IMG/VR virus record: IMGVR_UViG_3300028840_003688
Span: 26,872 to 90,871 of that record
Reading direction: 5' to 3' (one strand)
Origin: a virus
DNA length: 64,000 nt
Each line of letters opens with the position of its first letter. Position 1 is the stretch's first letter. Positions 23,782 to 31,514 of this stretch are shown here, in pieces. The translations under genes and the position numbers were made by a program. The notes under the pieces were generated by a model, which worked only from the letters and a program-made list of their open reading frames with translations, was not told the origin of the DNA and did not search any database.

Positions 23782-24516
23782 CTAGTAGAGCATATCCAGC
23801 AGCTCGCGGTCCTTGTCCGAGAGCGTGCCGCGCTTCTTGCCTTCCATTAGGTCCTGGAAGGTGTTGTCGTCGAGGATGGCCCAAACGTAGGGCTCATCAG
23901 CCAGCAGTGAACCGAAGGCGCGATGGTTGCCGTCACGGATGGTGAATGACCAAGAGCCGAGATCGCCTTCCTCGTTCTCCACCGCATCGCGAAGAGCTTG
24001 TTCCATCTCCTCCTTCATCTCCTCGTACTCTTCCTCGCCAGGCTCGCCGTAAGCGCTGAGGTACTCGCCTGGATCAACGAGGTACTCATCCAGGTCATCA
24101 TCCCCCGTTGAGTACGGCTCATCCATGTCGTCGCCACCGGAGCCATGGTACTCGATGCTCTCCTTGACGCTCTGGAGATCGATCTTGCTGGCCGTCCCAT
24201 ACGGCGCGATGAAGTAGACCTTCTCAGGGTGGTGGATGACGCCCTGCATGACCGCGTTCAGTTTCTCGGGATAGAAGATGTTCCCCTCGATGTGAAGCGC
24301 GTAGTCAGGGTCGACCCGGAGCATGCGACCCTTGTCTCCGATCCAGATCACATTCCGGCCAGTGTAGAGATTCTCAGGTTCGCGCTCTTCGGCCTCTTCC
24401 CCCAACTCACCAGAAGCGGAGCCAGGATAGTATTCCTCGAAGTCATCATACGACGCACTGTCATCCACCAACGACTCCAGCGCCGGAAGATGGCCCGGGT
24501 TCATGCTGTATTTCAT
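23782..24516 (-). CDS. acidic protein with ParB-like motif
   Basis: A 244-residue acidic protein. Near the C-terminus, FTIRDGNHRAFGSLLADEPY resembles the catalytic DGNHR block of the ParB/sulfiredoxin-like fold, followed by VWAILDDN. The middle is very acidic (DDMDEPYSTGDDDLDEY). I infer a ParB-like nucleotide- or DNA-handling domain of unknown substrate. It overlaps the upstream gene by four bases. Confidence 0.65.
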   Translation of the reverse strand: MKYSMNPGHLPALESLVDDSASYDDFEEYYPGSASGELGEEAEEREPENLYTGRNVIWIGDKGRMLRVDPDYALHIEGNIFYPEKLNAVMQGVIHHPEKVYFIAPYGTASKIDLQSVKESIEYHGSGGDDMDEPYSTGDDDLDEYLVDPGEYLSAYGEPGEEEYEEMKEEMEQALRDAVENEEGDLGSWSFTIRDGNHRAFGSLLADEPYVWAILDDNTFQDLMEGKKRGTLSDKDRELLDMLY

Positions 24517-25358
24517 GACCGCGTGAATACCCTGAAAAGAAGGAAAGCTCCAAGCGCTACACCGCCAACGATGAGCATCTCGTCACCACCCAGCGTGTTG
24601 ATGATGCTTGGCCGAGGCTGGCCGCTGCCAGGGTCTATGACCGGGAGGCCCATCGGTGAATCGATGGGTCCCTTCCCCTTGTCCACCCAGCGCTGGATGG
24701 GACCTTGCCAGACCTGGTCGGCGATCTTCGTATGCCCATGGCCCAGCGGGTACGAGGGGAAGTGGGCCAAGATGACGTTCCCTAGCTGCCAGACCTCCTC
24801 AGGCGCCGGTGTGATCCCAAAAAAGTCGCTCCGGCGCGTGAAGAGCTGTCCCGTTCGGTCCTCGACTGCGGCCTGAATAGCCTTCAGGTTCTCGATACCT
24901 GTCGCCCACTGACCGTTGGGGTTCGGAGAGGCTGTCGCGATGAAGAGCTTGTCCCCGGGCCCCACGACGGTGTCGACCGCAAACTGGGTGAAGCCCTCGA
25001 TCGCAGGAGGGACACGGCCCTGCTTGTTCACCCAGGTCGACGTGTACGTAGCGTCAGCCAGATGGACCGCAGCCGTGCGCTTGCGATAGTTGTCATCAAG
25101 CAAGCATCGCTTCACAAGGCTACCGCCCGCGCTGAAAGCGCCCCAGTAGATGTCCTCCACCTCGGCGCCAGGGACGTTCACCTTCGTGAAGAGAAGCTCC
25201 GGGGCCAACATCAGCTGCTCGCCGATATTTGGGCAGTCCGGGCGGCCCGTCTTTCGGCCATCACCAGTGCAGCTGATAAACTTGCGCGTCGACCCCTGAA
25301 GCGTGGCCCCAGGGACCTGGAATTCTGCAACCGGTCCTGTCCAAACGACGAGCTTCAT
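24513..25358 (-). CDS. tail-anchored protein, possible SGNH-type hydrolase
   Basis: A 281-residue protein with one C-terminal membrane span (EMLIVGGVALGAFLLFRVFTRS). The soluble part includes VDTVVGPGDKLFIATASPNP and a late GHGHTKIADQVWQGPIQRWV block that resembles the Gly...His region of SGNH/GDSL esterases, but the N-terminal GDS nucleophile motif is not evident, so the assignment is weak. It shares the glycine-rich anchor of other structural proteins here. The start overlaps the previous stop. Confidence 0.55.
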   Translation of the reverse strand: MKLVVWTGPVAEFQVPGATLQGSTRKFISCTGDGRKTGRPDCPNIGEQLMLAPELLFTKVNVPGAEVEDIYWGAFSAGGSLVKRCLLDDNYRKRTAAVHLADATYTSTWVNKQGRVPPAIEGFTQFAVDTVVGPGDKLFIATASPNPNGQWATGIENLKAIQAAVEDRTGQLFTRRSDFFGITPAPEEVWQLGNVILAHFPSYPLGHGHTKIADQVWQGPIQRWVDKGKGPIDSPMGLPVIDPGSGQPRPSIINTLGGDEMLIVGGVALGAFLLFRVFTRS

Positions 25359-25966
25359 GATCCGATGCCAAGTTCTCGCACTTCGTTGCCGTTGACGACC
25401 AAGTACTCGAAGAAAAGGTCTTCCAGGCCATGGCCCCAGACTCCGTAGTAATCAGGCTCCTCGTAGATCTTCTCGTAGGCCCGAGCAAGCGACCAAACAA
25501 GCCAGCCCACCGTCATGCAGTAGTAAGGACTGCGCCGCGCCAGATCATATGGCTGGACTTCGACACCCACCGCTTGGTTGAGCGGATAGTCGATGTTTGC
25601 TCGCATCGCCAAAGCATCTGGACTCCTGTGCCTGCCGTAGCTTCCAGTGACCACCTTCTCCATGTAGCGAACAGAGGAGGTTGCACGACGAGGCTTGCCG
25701 TTCACTCTCACCGCCACCTTAGTGGCCCCGGAAATGAGAGCATCGGCAGCATGCGGGCCGAAACGAAGCACATCGATCAGCTTCAAGTCCAGAGAGATGT
25801 TGCGAGATGACAGAGCACTAGGCTCCTCTGCCATCTTGAATCGCTTGTCCATCAGCTTGGGCTCAGGCACAGACACCCAGTCAGGAGACGGCTTCGTGTC
25901 CCAATTGCCCATGAACTTCGCACGCAGCTCCTTTGGAGCTTTCAACTCTCTCGGCGTAACCATCAT
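25355..25966 (-). CDS. unknown protein
   Basis: A 203-residue soluble protein. It includes a basic AVRVNGKPRRATSSVRYMEK region and an aromatic-rich helical C-terminal half (YCMTVGWLVWSLARAYEKIY). Two adjacent ATG codons overlap the preceding stop. No family recognised. Confidence 0.6.
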   Translation of the reverse strand: MMVTPRELKAPKELRAKFMGNWDTKPSPDWVSVPEPKLMDKRFKMAEEPSALSSRNISLDLKLIDVLRFGPHAADALISGATKVAVRVNGKPRRATSSVRYMEKVVTGSYGRHRSPDALAMRANIDYPLNQAVGVEVQPYDLARRSPYYCMTVGWLVWSLARAYEKIYEEPDYYGVWGHGLEDLFFEYLVVNGNEVRELGIGS

Positions 25967-26184
25967 CGTCTCCTTGGCGTCAAGCCATGCGCGTGCATCA
26001 TCCCGTAGCGCATCCCATGCTGAGGCGCGCGCTGCGGGCTACTGCAAGGCTTCATCGACACGTCTCCACAGCGACTACACCGAAACACCAGCCAAAGCTG
26101 GCCCGACTGGTCATACGCACTGCCCATCAACGCGTACGGATGCGCCCCGATGGGCGCTGTGGGAACCTGCCGATGGTCGATCAT
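25963..26184 (-). CDS. small zinc-ribbon-like protein
   Basis: A 73-residue protein with FRCSRCGDVSMKPC in its middle, a CxxC knuckle plus a further Cys, and a basic His-rich tail. It overlaps both neighbours (ATGA-type junctions). Possible metal-binding or nucleic-acid-binding role; family unknown. Confidence 0.6.
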   Translation of the reverse strand: MIDHRQVPTAPIGAHPYALMGSAYDQSGQLWLVFRCSRCGDVSMKPCSSPQRAPQHGMRYGMMHAHGLTPRRR

Positions 26185-26678
26185 CGCGTGTCCTGAAGAT
26201 GGCGCGGAAAGCGTCCCCGAGGATGGCGCTGACGGTAGTTCTTGCGAGCCGTCCGAAGGGCGATGGCCACCGCCTGCTTCTGCGGGAAACCTTCGTCCAT
26301 GAGCATCGAGATGTTGTCGCTGATCATCTCACGCGACCAGCCACGTCGCAGCGGATTCTTCTCGTAGGGCGCATGAAAGTTGTACTCGTCTGTCACATCG
26401 CCACGATGGTTGACGACACGAAAACGGCCCTGCCAACCGTAATCCTCCTGAGAAGACTCAAGACTCGAAACCGCTTTTTTGCGAGAAGAGAAAGGCTGGT
26501 CAAACCAAGCTCCAGTGCTGACCCACCCTTCCCCAGGGATATGTTGCTCGATATACCAGAGGGGCTTCCCGGAGTTCGCGATGTAGAAGTCCATCGCGCC
26601 CCCGTGCTTCAGCAGCTCTTCTCTCGACACATCGATCGTGACCGTGTCATCATGCTTCTTACGCCTACGCTTCGCCAT
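26181..26678 (-). CDS. basic protein with DUF-type phage C-terminal motif
   Basis: A 165-residue protein. The start is very basic (AKRRRKKHDD). The C-terminal WSREMISDNISMLMDEGFPQ followed by KQAVAIALRTARK resembles the short module I..NI..LM.EG.PQKQAVAIAL seen in many phage proteins and in DUF6496-like sequences. Function unknown; possibly DNA binding or packaging-associated. Confidence 0.65.
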   Translation of the reverse strand: MAKRRRKKHDDTVTIDVSREELLKHGGAMDFYIANSGKPLWYIEQHIPGEGWVSTGAWFDQPFSSRKKAVSSLESSQEDYGWQGRFRVVNHRGDVTDEYNFHAPYEKNPLRRGWSREMISDNISMLMDEGFPQKQAVAIALRTARKNYRQRHPRGRFPRHLQDTR

Positions 26679-27060
26679 CTTCCTTCATCACCTGTTCGTA
26701 GATATCCAGAGGGGGCTCCGACTCCATCAGGTCTTCACCAGTGACGGCCGGCATCGACGGTTGGGTGTCCGTCTTCGGGACAGTGTCGGGCTCCGTGTCC
26801 GGAGGTGGAGGGACGGATTGCCTGAAATTCCTCAGGATCCATTCGTCCCATCCCTTGTGGATCTCTTTGACCCCCTTGTCAGATCCAAGAATCCGCTGAA
26901 TCTCGCCAACCGGATCACCCCCGGCTGCCGCGATACCCTGCGCTGCCTTCAGAGCGATCGACGTGATGCTCGCGACGATCCCTGCCGGGCCCGGAGCGGC
27001 TGACGCCGCCTTCGCTACCTCCGAGGCCTGGCCCAGTGCTTCCGCTACTTCCTTGCTCAT
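26665..27060 (-). CDS. small protein with Ala-rich helix and Pro-rich acidic tail
   Basis: A 131-residue protein. Residues 10-50 are an Ala/Gly-rich, rather hydrophobic helix (GIVASITSIALKAAQGIAAA) that may touch a membrane; the tail is Pro- and Asp-rich. The ATG is preceded by AGGAACAGAAAG inside the lipoprotein gene. It overlaps that gene's frame for 146 bases, so the two proteins share DNA in different frames. Confidence 0.6.
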   Translation of the reverse strand: MSKEVAEALGQASEVAKAASAAPGPAGIVASITSIALKAAQGIAAAGGDPVGEIQRILGSDKGVKEIHKGWDEWILRNFRQSVPPPPDTEPDTVPKTDTQPSMPAVTGEDLMESEPPLDIYEQVMKEDGEA

Positions 27061-27496
27061 CTTTCTGTTCCTCGCACTTGATGATCCCCAAGGGGATGAC
27101 AGGGAGCTTCTTCGGGAAAATCAGCCGAAACTTGCAGTACGCATCCTTCAACTCCCGAAGAGCCGTAGTTGTATCAGCCCCTTCCTCAAGCATCGTAGCC
27201 CATTTGTCATGAGCAAGCTGAAGCGAATCCCACGCCTGCCAAACAGGCTTCCAGGCACGCTTCACGTCGTTGATCGCAGCCACGGCTTCGAGACGACCCC
27301 CACCGGCAGCCTTGACCGCCTTGAGCGCATCCATGCCGTCTTCATTGTAGCTCTCCAAGATCCAAGGAAGCATGTCGTTGGTGCTCTGCGCGATGGCGTT
27401 CGCCGTCTGAGCCTGAACAATGCGAGCCTGAGAACTGCAGCCCATGCTGCCAAGCGACAGCAGGACGACCAACAACACCACAAACTTCCTGAGCAT
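26915..27496 (-). CDS. putative lipoprotein
   Basis: A 193-residue protein with a classical lipoprotein signal: MLRKFVVLLVVLLSLGSMGC, Cys20 being the lipidation site. A helical middle (KPVWQAWDSLQLAHDKWATM) follows. The last 48 residues are Gly/Ser-rich and lie over the start of the next gene in another frame. The ATG at 27496 has a GAGGAGAAG ribosome-binding sequence and overlaps the upstream stop. It could act as a spanin-like or surface lipoprotein; this is inference. Confidence 0.7.
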   Translation of the reverse strand: MLRKFVVLLVVLLSLGSMGCSSQARIVQAQTANAIAQSTNDMLPWILESYNEDGMDALKAVKAAGGGRLEAVAAINDVKRAWKPVWQAWDSLQLAHDKWATMLEEGADTTTALRELKDAYCKFRLIFPKKLPVIPLGIIKCEEQKDEQGSSGSTGPGLGGSEGGVSRSGPGRDRREHHVDRSEGSAGYRGSRG

Positions 27497-27813
27497 CAGA
27501 ACTTCTCCTCGATGATCTCTTCCAAGCCAGCCGGCGTCAGCCACCGCTTGTCCAGATCCAACAGATGAAACACCGCAAACGTCCCACCGATGGCGCCGAT
27601 GTAGAGGGGGAGCTTTTTCGCAGCTTCCTTCTCCTCTTCCGTCTCAGCGCCCTCTATCAAAGCCTTGATGATGATGGCGCCGATCCCAATCCCGCCAGCC
27701 ACGCCGGCAGCTACGTACAGCTGCATGTCACGTCGGTCGATATCGCGCTGGACCTTGTCCCACAGCTCCGGCGTCTTGTGCAGCGGGGGAAGGGAAGTGT
27801 CGTCACCGATCAT
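27496..27813 (-). CDS. membrane protein with two spans
   Basis: A 105-residue protein with two hydrophobic segments, LYVAAGVAGGIGIGAIIIKA and LPLYIGAIGGTFAVFHLL, separated by an acidic loop (EGAETEEEKEAAKK). The ATG at 27813 overlaps the preceding stop codon; a longer frame starts inside the upstream gene. The size and two-span hairpin are also compatible with a holin, which fits its position before a lipoprotein, but this is not proven. Confidence 0.65.
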   Translation of the reverse strand: MIGDDTSLPPLHKTPELWDKVQRDIDRRDMQLYVAAGVAGGIGIGAIIIKALIEGAETEEEKEAAKKLPLYIGAIGGTFAVFHLLDLDKRWLTPAGLEEIIEEKF

Positions 27814-28334
27814 CGCAAGCCTCGGGGACGCGCCTTCTGGCCACTGAAACACTGCAACATGCAAGGCCCACAGTAGGTGATGGGCATCCCGGTCACAGTA
27901 TACGCGATCGAGTCTGCCGCCATCTCGACTTGATCGTCACTCCGCTGGTTCCAGAGCTTGAACCACTTGCGGGTGTACTTGTCCGGCTCTCGGTCCCCAA
28001 TCCAGATCGCTTCTTCGTCCCCTCGGTCAGGTGACACCCACATGCCTGGGTACATGAAGTCAGCCGCATGCCCGAACTCATGCGTGATGATGGCGACAAG
28101 CGTCTCTAGCGGCAGCTCAGCCGCCTGGGGCGCTAGGATGATGTACTTCCCGTCCGTGCGGCAAGCTGCATAGTGACGGGGGCTGTCACGAACAGCCTCG
28201 TCTACGATGAGCTGGACCTTACAGAGCTTCTTGAGTGGATTCCCACCGTTCGGGCGATACTCCGCAAAGACGTCTCTTACAGCGTCGAAGTGCGGCTCTA
28301 GGACGGCCGCGGCAAGCTCCAGATCATCCGCCAC
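27810..28334 (-). CDS. HExxH zinc metallopeptidase-like protein
   Basis: A 174-residue protein with a gluzincin-like motif, ITHEFGHAADF (His85, Glu86, His89), and a later helix DDQVEMAADSIA that could supply the third zinc ligand (Glu137). The preceding strand (KYIILAP) and helix fit a minimal metallopeptidase core. The GTG at 28334 is chosen because it lies one base after the upstream stop and close to an AGGTGA sequence. No signal peptide is seen, so it probably acts in the cytoplasm or particle, for example in maturation. Confidence 0.75.
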   Translation of the reverse strand: MADDLELAAAVLEPHFDAVRDVFAEYRPNGGNPLKKLCKVQLIVDEAVRDSPRHYAACRTDGKYIILAPQAAELPLETLVAIITHEFGHAADFMYPGMWVSPDRGDEEAIWIGDREPDKYTRKWFKLWNQRSDDQVEMAADSIAYTVTGMPITYCGPCMLQCFSGQKARPRGLR

Positions 28335-28335
28335 T

Positions 28336-28539
28336 TCACCTAAAGAACCGCGCCCCTTTGTGACGCTTCTGGATCTGAGACTTGGCAGCTTTTCTCGTTC
28401 TCGCTCGGACGTGACCGGCAATGTCGCCGTCCTCGCTCTCGAACTCATACAGAGTTTCGCCTACACCCCAGTATCGGCCAAACTCATCATACCCACCTCG
28501 ATCCAAGCGGACCTGGCGCAAGTAGAACTTTTCACCCAT
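28336..28539 (-). CDS. small protein, unknown
   Basis: A 67-residue protein with strand-rich start (EKFYLRQVRLDRGGYDEFGR) and a basic C-terminal helix (RARTRKAAKSQIQKRHKG). It overlaps the upstream gene by eight bases. No family recognised. Confidence 0.6.
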   Translation of the reverse strand: MGEKFYLRQVRLDRGGYDEFGRYWGVGETLYEFESEDGDIAGHVRARTRKAAKSQIQKRHKGARFFR

Positions 28540-29011
28540 GACGGCGGACTGCCTGGCCCTGTTGGGCCATCTGGGCACAGCGAGCACTCACTTGCTGCTC
28601 ACCCGCCGGGTTGATGTAGCCGCGGCTCCGTGCCTCGCTGAGGTGTCGCTCACACTCCCCACGCTCGATGCGAAGCGGAAACTTGAAGCCACAGTTCCGG
28701 CACTTGAGCTGGTTCGGGCACCAGGCGTTCTCGTGCGGGAGGTACATCCAACTGGTAGGCTCACGAACGAACTGCGTGCCCCGGAAGGCGATCGCCGGGT
28801 TCACGCCGTACTTCATCGAGACCAGCTCGGGGTACTCCACCATGAGCTGGCTAGGCGTGCCGCAGCCCTGACACTCGAAGGTCAGCGCGCAGCCCTGAGG
28901 CGTGATGTGAGTCTTGACGGCGTCATGCCGCTTGAGCCCATCGGCACCCTCGAAGACGCCGTTGAAGCTCTGGATGACATCCGTGAAAGTGTCGTAATTG
29001 CTCGAACTCAT
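28532..29011 (-). CDS. zinc-ribbon protein, unknown function
   Basis: A 159-residue protein with two CxxC knuckles about 60 residues apart (ECQGCG and LKCRNCGFKF), typical of a zinc ribbon split by an insertion. The middle has aromatic-rich loops (SWMYLPHENAWCPNQ). Family not recognised. Confidence 0.65.
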   Translation of the reverse strand: MSSSNYDTFTDVIQSFNGVFEGADGLKRHDAVKTHITPQGCALTFECQGCGTPSQLMVEYPELVSMKYGVNPAIAFRGTQFVREPTSWMYLPHENAWCPNQLKCRNCGFKFPLRIERGECERHLSEARSRGYINPAGEQQVSARCAQMAQQGQAVRRHG

Positions 29012-29012
29012 C

Positions 29013-29327
29013 TCAGCTGTCTCCCTTTTCGTCGAAGCTCACAGGAATCTCCTCTTCTTCCTCTTTCTTGGGCTTTTCGACCAGAGGAGAAGTAGCGAGG
29101 ATCATCTTCAGCCTGCCGGGCACCTTGTCCCGAGTCAAGAAGCTCGCGCGATCGATGATCTCCCACAGGCGAGCCTGCCAGCCCGTCATCTGAGTGTGGT
29201 CTTTGCGCGGAGAGATGTTGACGATGAGGTAGAGCGTCACCGCGATGGCGACCTCGGGGTTCGCCTGGACCCAGGCCCAGGCCGCAGTGAGGTACTGCGA
29301 TACATTCATAAGAAGAAGGGTGAACAT
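29013..29327 (-). CDS. small membrane protein (possible holin-like)
   Basis: A 104-residue protein with one clear span (NPEVAIAVTLYLIVNI, about 23-38) preceded by an amphipathic Trp-rich segment and followed by a long charged cytoplasmic tail ending in acidic residues. An alternative ATG lies six codons downstream. Phage proteins with this start and a NP..A.....Y...N pattern exist next to holins, but a role cannot be fixed. Confidence 0.6.
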   Translation of the reverse strand: MFTLLLMNVSQYLTAAWAWVQANPEVAIAVTLYLIVNISPRKDHTQMTGWQARLWEIIDRASFLTRDKVPGRLKMILATSPLVEKPKKEEEEEIPVSFDEKGDS

Positions 29328-29331
29328 GTTC

Positions 29332-30372
29332 TCAGCCTGCTGTCAGTAGGTTTCGGAGGAGGGTGTTGACCTGAGCGAGCGTGAGATCTTGCGACTCCAG
29401 CGTCGTCAGTAGAGCTTGGATGGATGCTTGGTCCGCGGCCTTGGCGTCGAGGACGGCCTGCTCCCCTGCGGTGGGAAGCGTGGGAGAGAACCCACTGGGC
29501 GTAACAAGAGTAACCTTTGTGATGCTGCCATTCAAGAGCGCTGCGTACCAAACGCCCGCGCCATCTGTGTACTGAATGGGGACAACCTCTGCGCCGACCT
29601 CCGGCTCGAAGTCGAATTCTGCCGGAACCGTGGGATCTGGCCAAAGAATAGCGCCAGGCGGAAGCGTCGAAGCGTCAAAGCCGACGGGGACCTCAGGCGT
29701 CGGGAAGGATGCGGGGTCTGCTACACCAGCAAGCTCCTCATCCATCGCCGCAAACAATCCAGGAATATCAACAGCTTGGGAATATGCTCCGGTCGCATAC
29801 AGGTTGCCCCTCAAGGGGTTCTGCGTTCCGAAGGAGCCCCAAAAGAGAGGGTTTGGATGCGTTCCTTGCCCCACCGCGATGCTTCCGACCGGCGTGACAG
29901 CATCGTCGAAGTAGATCGTCGCGACGCCAGCGTCGTAGACCACCGCAACCTTGTAGTCCTGGTTGTTCGAGACGGTGGCCACGAACTGGAGGCTGCTGCC
30001 ATTCCACAGGTAGAGCGTACTGGTGTCCCGGTAGAGAGAGAACTCATCCCCATCAGGAGCGCTGTCTGCCCAGACGTTCTGGAAGCCACTGGCTACCGTA
30101 AAACGGAACAAAGAAAAGAGCGTGACCGTGCTCTGTCCCGTCAGATCGAGGCCACTATCATAGCCAGCGTCGGCGGCCGTGATCCCAGCAGCAGGACCGG
30201 AGCCGTCCCCTAGTGGATCAGCCAGGATGTCCGGGGCCGCACCAGCGTCTGCGAGAGACGCGTCATTGCCAGCATCGGAAGAATCCTCCCAACCAGACGC
30301 ATTCGGGCCTCCCGTCGTGCGAAGGAGGAGCTGCAGAGCAGTTCCGAGCGTTGTGAAAGATGAGAGGGCCAT
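29332..30372 (-). CDS. LamG/concanavalin-like structural protein
   Basis: A 346-residue beta-rich protein. Residues 60-200 (for example SGFQNVWADSAPDGDEFSLY, KVAVVYDAGVATIYFDD) resemble a concanavalin A/LamG-like jelly-roll, used by viral fibres to bind glycans. The C-terminal 100 residues include a strand module and an amphipathic helix ending in TLLRNLLTAG, possibly a trimerisation or assembly tail. It heads the - strand downstream end of the fibre cluster at 29.3-36.3 kb, so an adhesin or spike role is likely. Confidence 0.65.
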   Translation of the reverse strand: MALSSFTTLGTALQLLLRTTGGPNASGWEDSSDAGNDASLADAGAAPDILADPLGDGSGPAAGITAADAGYDSGLDLTGQSTVTLFSLFRFTVASGFQNVWADSAPDGDEFSLYRDTSTLYLWNGSSLQFVATVSNNQDYKVAVVYDAGVATIYFDDAVTPVGSIAVGQGTHPNPLFWGSFGTQNPLRGNLYATGAYSQAVDIPGLFAAMDEELAGVADPASFPTPEVPVGFDASTLPPGAILWPDPTVPAEFDFEPEVGAEVVPIQYTDGAGVWYAALLNGSITKVTLVTPSGFSPTLPTAGEQAVLDAKAADQASIQALLTTLESQDLTLAQVNTLLRNLLTAG

Positions 30373-30375
30373 GGG

Positions 30376-30960
30376 TCAGGAGAAAGTCGGGACGCGGAAC
30401 AACGTGAACTCACTGTTCGGTCCAATTCCGGCTCCGAGATTGGAGACGAGATCAAAGGAGGTGATGTTCGTCGCACCGATGCCAGAAAGCTTGGTGGTGA
30501 AGTCACCTACACGCTCAGTGAGCGCAGGGAGGTAGTCCTCTTGGGCAATCAGCGTGCGAATGAACCGCGGAGCACCTCGGATAGCGCTGCAGCTGATGTA
30601 GGACATGAACAGCCCCTTCGCGCTGAAAGATCCGTTCTGAGACTGGGTGTCGATCAACCGCAACGTGTTCGAGAGGAAGTTATTCTCGGTTGTCAGGCTG
30701 TCATTGATCCTACGTTGGAAAGAGGTATCTCCAGCAACAGCAGGGATGCCGTTTGGCAGAAAACTCAGCCTGACGTCTCCGATGCCAGGGCGCATCGCGT
30801 ACTGGCCGACCAGGAGCCATGCGCCGTCCGCGTTCCCGTCCAACCCCGAGAACGTGACACTGGTCACGAACCCTCCGGTTCGGATCTGCTGCAGGCGCTC
30901 AAAAGGCAGACCCCCGCGCTGAATCACGCCTGCCACCATTGTCAGAAAGGGGTCTGCCAT
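30376..30960 (-). CDS. probable structural protein of fibre cluster
   Basis: A 194-residue, strand-rich protein without cysteine clusters or membrane segments, sitting between the lectin-like protein and a coiled-coil protein. It ends in TLFRVPTFS. It is probably a particle or baseplate-like component by position only. Confidence 0.6.
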   Translation of the reverse strand: MADPFLTMVAGVIQRGGLPFERLQQIRTGGFVTSVTFSGLDGNADGAWLLVGQYAMRPGIGDVRLSFLPNGIPAVAGDTSFQRRINDSLTTENNFLSNTLRLIDTQSQNGSFSAKGLFMSYISCSAIRGAPRFIRTLIAQEDYLPALTERVGDFTTKLSGIGATNITSFDLVSNLGAGIGPNSEFTLFRVPTFS

Positions 30961-30968
30961 GTCCTACC

Positions 30969-31412
30969 TCAGTTGGCTCCCGTCAGCGTCGTGAGCGCCG
31001 AAGGAGAAACCGGCTCGTTGGTGAACTCCATCGAGTCGAGCTTCAGTCGCCACGGGTTCTCGACCTGCTCCTCGACGTTGATGCCGTGGGAGTTGGCCAT
31101 CATCTTCACGACACTGACGAACTGCTTCCCCATGTCGTCGATGGCCTTGGTGCGAGTCTCCATGTCCTCCTTCAAGGCACGAAGCTGGCTCCGGAGGTCG
31201 GCGGCTCGCATCGCTTGGTTCGCAAGCTGAATCTTCTGATTCGCCATCTGCTGGTCCAAGTCTCTGAGAGCCATCTGCTGGTCTTCCGTGAGGGAGACCG
31301 TCTGGTAGTTGGGTGCCGCGGATGCGGTCCCATTGCTCTTCGACCGAGAAGAGGTCTTCTTCTTGGTCGGAGTGCGCTTACGAGTTGTCGTCTTCTTCTT
31401 TCTTGCAGTCAT
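30969..31412 (-). CDS. basic coiled-coil protein
   Basis: A 147-residue protein with a highly basic N-terminus (TARKKKTTTRKRTPTKKK) followed by a coiled coil (LTEDQQMALRDLDQQMANQK onward to about residue 105). The ATG at 31412 is preceded by GAGGTGGAAT. A basic tail plus coiled coil suggests nucleic-acid or membrane contact with oligomerisation, perhaps as a fibre chaperone or connector. Confidence 0.6.
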   Translation of the reverse strand: MTARKKKTTTRKRTPTKKKTSSRSKSNGTASAAPNYQTVSLTEDQQMALRDLDQQMANQKIQLANQAMRAADLRSQLRALKEDMETRTKAIDDMGKQFVSVVKMMANSHGINVEEQVENPWRLKLDSMEFTNEPVSPSALTTLTGAN

Positions 31413-31514
31413 ATTCCACCTCAAAACAAAGGTGGCGATCACGCTCGGTCGAGCGGAGGTGGACTCGCTTCCCCTAGCGCGATCACCGTTGACGCCACCT
31501 TGCCAGATGAAACA

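Noticed and set aside
24513-25358. Confident GDSL esterase call
   Set aside because: Only the late Gly-His-Gly-His block fits; the N-terminal GDS nucleophile motif is not visible, so it is reported only as a possibility.
31431-31498. Terminator between the coiled-coil and fibre genes
   Set aside because: GGTGGCG and CGCCACC can pair, but the loop is over 50 bases and no T-run follows on the minus strand.
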